Source of the DNA: Temnopleurus reevesii
Lineage: Eukaryota > Echinodermata > Echinoidea > Temnopleuroida > Temnopleuridae
Length of the DNA: 10,422 nucleotides
Assembly: GCA_036244855.1 (NCBI GenBank)
Contig: BQKZ01001348.1
Span: forward strand, 117,138 to 127,559
Direction of reading: 5' to 3'
In this document: piece by piece, positions 8,793 to 10,422 of the stretch
How positions within the stretch are numbered: the stretch's first letter is position 1
Layout of the letters: the number at the start of each line of letters is the position of its first letter
Translations under genes and position numbers: made by a program
Notes under the pieces: model-generated
Told to the model about the DNA's origin: nothing
Database searches by the model: none
The model's input: the letters and a program-made list of their open reading frames with translations, nothing else

Positions 8793-9009
8793 CACCCACG
8801 GCGTCAATTTCCCTCAGCAAGAAATTTATCCACACTGTGCTGCACTCAACCCATGTGAGGTGAATGGGTACCTGGCAGGAATATTTATTCCTAGAAATGC
8901 CAAGTGCGCTGGTGTACGCCGGGCTAAAACCAGGGTAATCATAATGTAAAGCGCCTTGAGCACTCAGCATTGAGAGTGGATACGTGCGCTATATAAATTG
9001 CACATATTA

Positions 9010-9011
<2 letters not shown>

Positions 9012-9062
<51 letters not shown>
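9012..9062 (+). repeat. (ATT)17 tail of the SINE
   Basis: Seventeen perfect ATT units directly follow the SINE tail. Trinucleotide ends like this arise from the template slippage typical of some LINE-driven retroposition, and can later expand as microsatellites. Confidence 0.95.
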
Positions 9063-9197
9063 GTTACTATTATGACTGGAAATCTATTTTAAAGCAGAAA
9101 TATGAAATTGATTTGTGTATGTACATTATCTGATGGTGCTCTTATTGTTTGTTTTGACACAAATACGATGGGTTTTTTTTGTCATTCTCTGATTATA

Positions 9198-9292
9198 ATT
9201 TATTTTGTGTGGGCCTGCTCAATGTGGGTGTGTGCAATATGAGTGTGTTATGTGCTTGGGTGTTTCTTTGGGTGTGTGTGGGTTGATGTATT
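9198..9292. repeat. GT-rich low-complexity tract
   Basis: The plus strand is rich in TGTG, GGGTGTGTG and similar words from about 9205 to 9285, without a perfect period. It lies between the SINE and the tandem array and shows no gene. Confidence 0.6.
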
Positions 9293-9315
9293 CAAGGAAT
9301 TATGACATGCATAGA

Positions 9316-9316
9316 N
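9316..9316. other. ambiguous base (N)
   Basis: One unresolved base lies at the entrance to the tandem array, next to an A-run. It is probably a base-calling or consensus problem in low-complexity sequence. Confidence 0.98.
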
Positions 9317-9326
9317 TAAAAAAAAA

Positions 9327-10200
9327 TCTCTCTTCTCTGGTTTGAAATAACTATGTTAGCATTTTCCCACCATTCATAATCTAGTAAATGAGAGTAGTGT
9401 GATCCTCATAGTCTAAATGACGCATTGTAATGACATCAGCGAATGATTAAAGGAGCCATGTTATCACAAATAAAAAAAAATCTTCTCTCTTCTCTCTTGC
9501 TTGCCATAACTGTGTTAGCATTAACAAAATATTTATAATCCTGTAAACCAAAGAAGTGTGATTCCCATATTCAGAACGACAATTTGTAATGATATCATCC
9601 GATGATTAAAGGAGCCATGTTTGTCAAAAATAAACATTCTTCTTTTCTCTTCTGTTGCTTGCTATAACTGTGTTGAAATTTCCCCGTTATTAATAATCGT
9701 GAAAGTAGTGTGATCCTCATAGTCCGATTGACGCTTTGTAATGAAAGCACCAAATGATTAAAGGAGCCATGTTTATCACAAGCAAACTTTTGTCTTTTCT
9801 ATTTTATTGTTTGCTACAAGAGTGACCATGCATTTTCACAATATTCATAATCTTGTAAATCAAAGTAGTGTGCTTCTCAGAGTCGAGTCGGAACAACACT
9901 TTGTAATGAAATCACCCCATGATTAAAGGAGCCATTTTTGTCACATATAACCATTTTTCTTCCCCTATTTCTTGCCCACTATAAATGTGACCACTCTCAC
10001 ACCATACACAATCTAATAAATCAGTAAAATTGCATCGTTGAAAAGGATAATACAATAAACAATGATTAAAGGAACCATGATTGTCAAATAGTTACTTTGT
10101 TTTCTCCTTTGTCATTTGATTTAAAACCGTTAACGCTCTTACGTCATTTATAATTTGTTATATCAGGAAAAGGTTAACGTTACGTGATGAAAATGATACC
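9327..10200. repeat. tandem array of about six diverged ~155-bp units
   Basis: Approximate units are 9327-9480, 9481-9637, 9638-9787, 9788-9952, 9953-10093 and a decayed 10094-10200. Each starts with a pyrimidine tract (TCTTCTCTCTTC type), then a TTGCTTGCTATAACTGTG-like block, ATAATC.TGTAAA, AGTAGTGTG, TTTGTAATGA and finally the core TGATTAAAGGAGCCATG. The core lies at 9444-9460, 9603-9619, 9755-9771, 9920-9935 and 10063-10079. It is perfect in three copies, lacks only the last G in the fourth, and has one change in the fifth. Core spacing is 159, 152, 165 and 143 bp. Units 1-4 are clearly alike, unit 5 is much eroded outside the core, and unit 6 has lost the core. No coding frame runs through the array. 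It could be a short satellite, or the tandem part of a larger mobile element. Confidence 0.92.
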
Positions 10201-10305
10201 AGTTCAAAATCAATTAAAAGTCAGATTAGTTCAATAAGTCGGTATCTTTTTATCATAACCCTCACATACCTCCCCTCCAGAAAACAAGTCGGTCCACTTT
10301 GCCCT

Positions 10306-10346
10306 TGTATGTGTGTGTGTGTGTCTGTCTGTCTATGTGTGTATAT
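10306..10346. repeat. (TG)n / (TCTG)n microsatellite
   Basis: A TG run (about 10306-10324) passes into three TCTG units and then ATGTGTGTATAT. This compound microsatellite continues into the CT tract that ends the window. Confidence 0.93.
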
Positions 10347-10353
10347 CTCTCCT

Positions 10354-10422
<69 letters not shown>
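10354..10422. repeat. (CT)n microsatellite at the right edge
   Basis: A CT dinucleotide run, broken once by TTT at 10378-10380, reaches the last base. Its full length is therefore unseen. It mirrors the CT run at 1-30 on the same strand. Confidence 0.97.

Larger units (their letters stand above)
8731..9062 (+). mobile_element. tRNA-derived SINE, apparently full length
   Basis: Three parts are visible. The tRNA-like head (8731-8805) has 7-bp acceptor complementarity (GGCGCCG with CGGCGTC, one G-T pair), an A box and a B box. The body (8806-8948) carries no poly-A and no reading frame of its own. The tail (8949-9062) begins AAGCGCCTTGAGC, includes GTGCGCTATATAAATTG, and ends in 17 ATT units. 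Head, conserved-type body and LINE-like tail with a short-unit repeat end are the standard SINE architecture, mobilised in trans by a partner LINE. The tail wording is typical of SINEs in sea urchins and other marine invertebrates, possibly one of the conserved-domain superfamilies, but I cannot assign which. No clear target-site duplication was found. The minus-strand open frame at 8722-8970 is only the SINE read backwards. Confidence 0.9.

Noticed and set aside
8722..8970. 82-codon minus-strand frame
   Set aside because: It is the antisense of the SINE. Such peptides appear in automatic gene predictions but are retroposon artefacts.
9444..10079. CRISPR-like array (17-bp repeats spaced evenly)
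   Set aside because: The intervening sequences are themselves homologous to each other, so this is an ordinary tandem repeat with a conserved part. The context is eukaryotic and no cas genes occur.

Overview
The window looks like non-coding, repeat-rich nuclear DNA from a marine invertebrate, most probably a sea urchin or a related deuterostome. This rests on AT-rich composition, frequent microsatellites (CT, GATA, ATT, TG), no compact gene order, and a tRNA-derived SINE at 8731-9062 whose 3' tail (GCGCCTTGAG then GCGCTATATAAA, ending in ATT repeats) resembles SINEs of echinoderms and other marine invertebrates. The species cannot be fixed from the sequence. I found no protein-coding gene that I can support. 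Every long reading frame is short (98 codons or fewer), matches no family I recognise, and in several cases is just a simple repeat or the SINE read through.

Layout. 1-30 is a CT microsatellite and 212-230 an AT run. 331-410 holds a degenerate tRNA-like sequence on the minus strand followed by a T-run. 411-1186 has no gene, but an imperfect hairpin lies at 622-658. 1187-1262 is a 19-unit GATA microsatellite. 1263-2779 is gene-free and includes a purine-rich stretch (2123-2219). 2780-3104 is a composite repeat: two inverted arms flank a spacer, and the spacer is duplicated in tandem just outside the second arm. 3105-5285 is gene-free with a GC-rich, C/T-rich patch at about 3690-3870. 5286-5530 and 7081-7343 are diverged direct copies of one sequence. 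Between them a probable LINE 3' end lies at about 6200-6321.

The right part is richest in repeats. A second tRNA-like relic lies near 8005-8090, an isolated TATA/E2F-like pair at 8246-8278, and the full SINE at 8731-9062. A GT-rich stretch leads into a tandem array at 9327-10200 of about six diverged units of roughly 155 bp. The array keeps a nearly invariant 17-bp core (TGATTAAAGGAGCCATG), and its units appear to alternate between two subtypes. The window ends in TG, TCTG and CT microsatellites (10306-10422), so CT tracts bound both ends, and one ambiguous base sits at 9316.

No genes work together here. The content is best read as intergenic or intronic DNA shaped by retroposons, satellite-like amplification and microsatellite growth. 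The most interesting items are the tandem array with its conserved core and alternating subtypes, and the inverted/tandem composite at 2780-3104.
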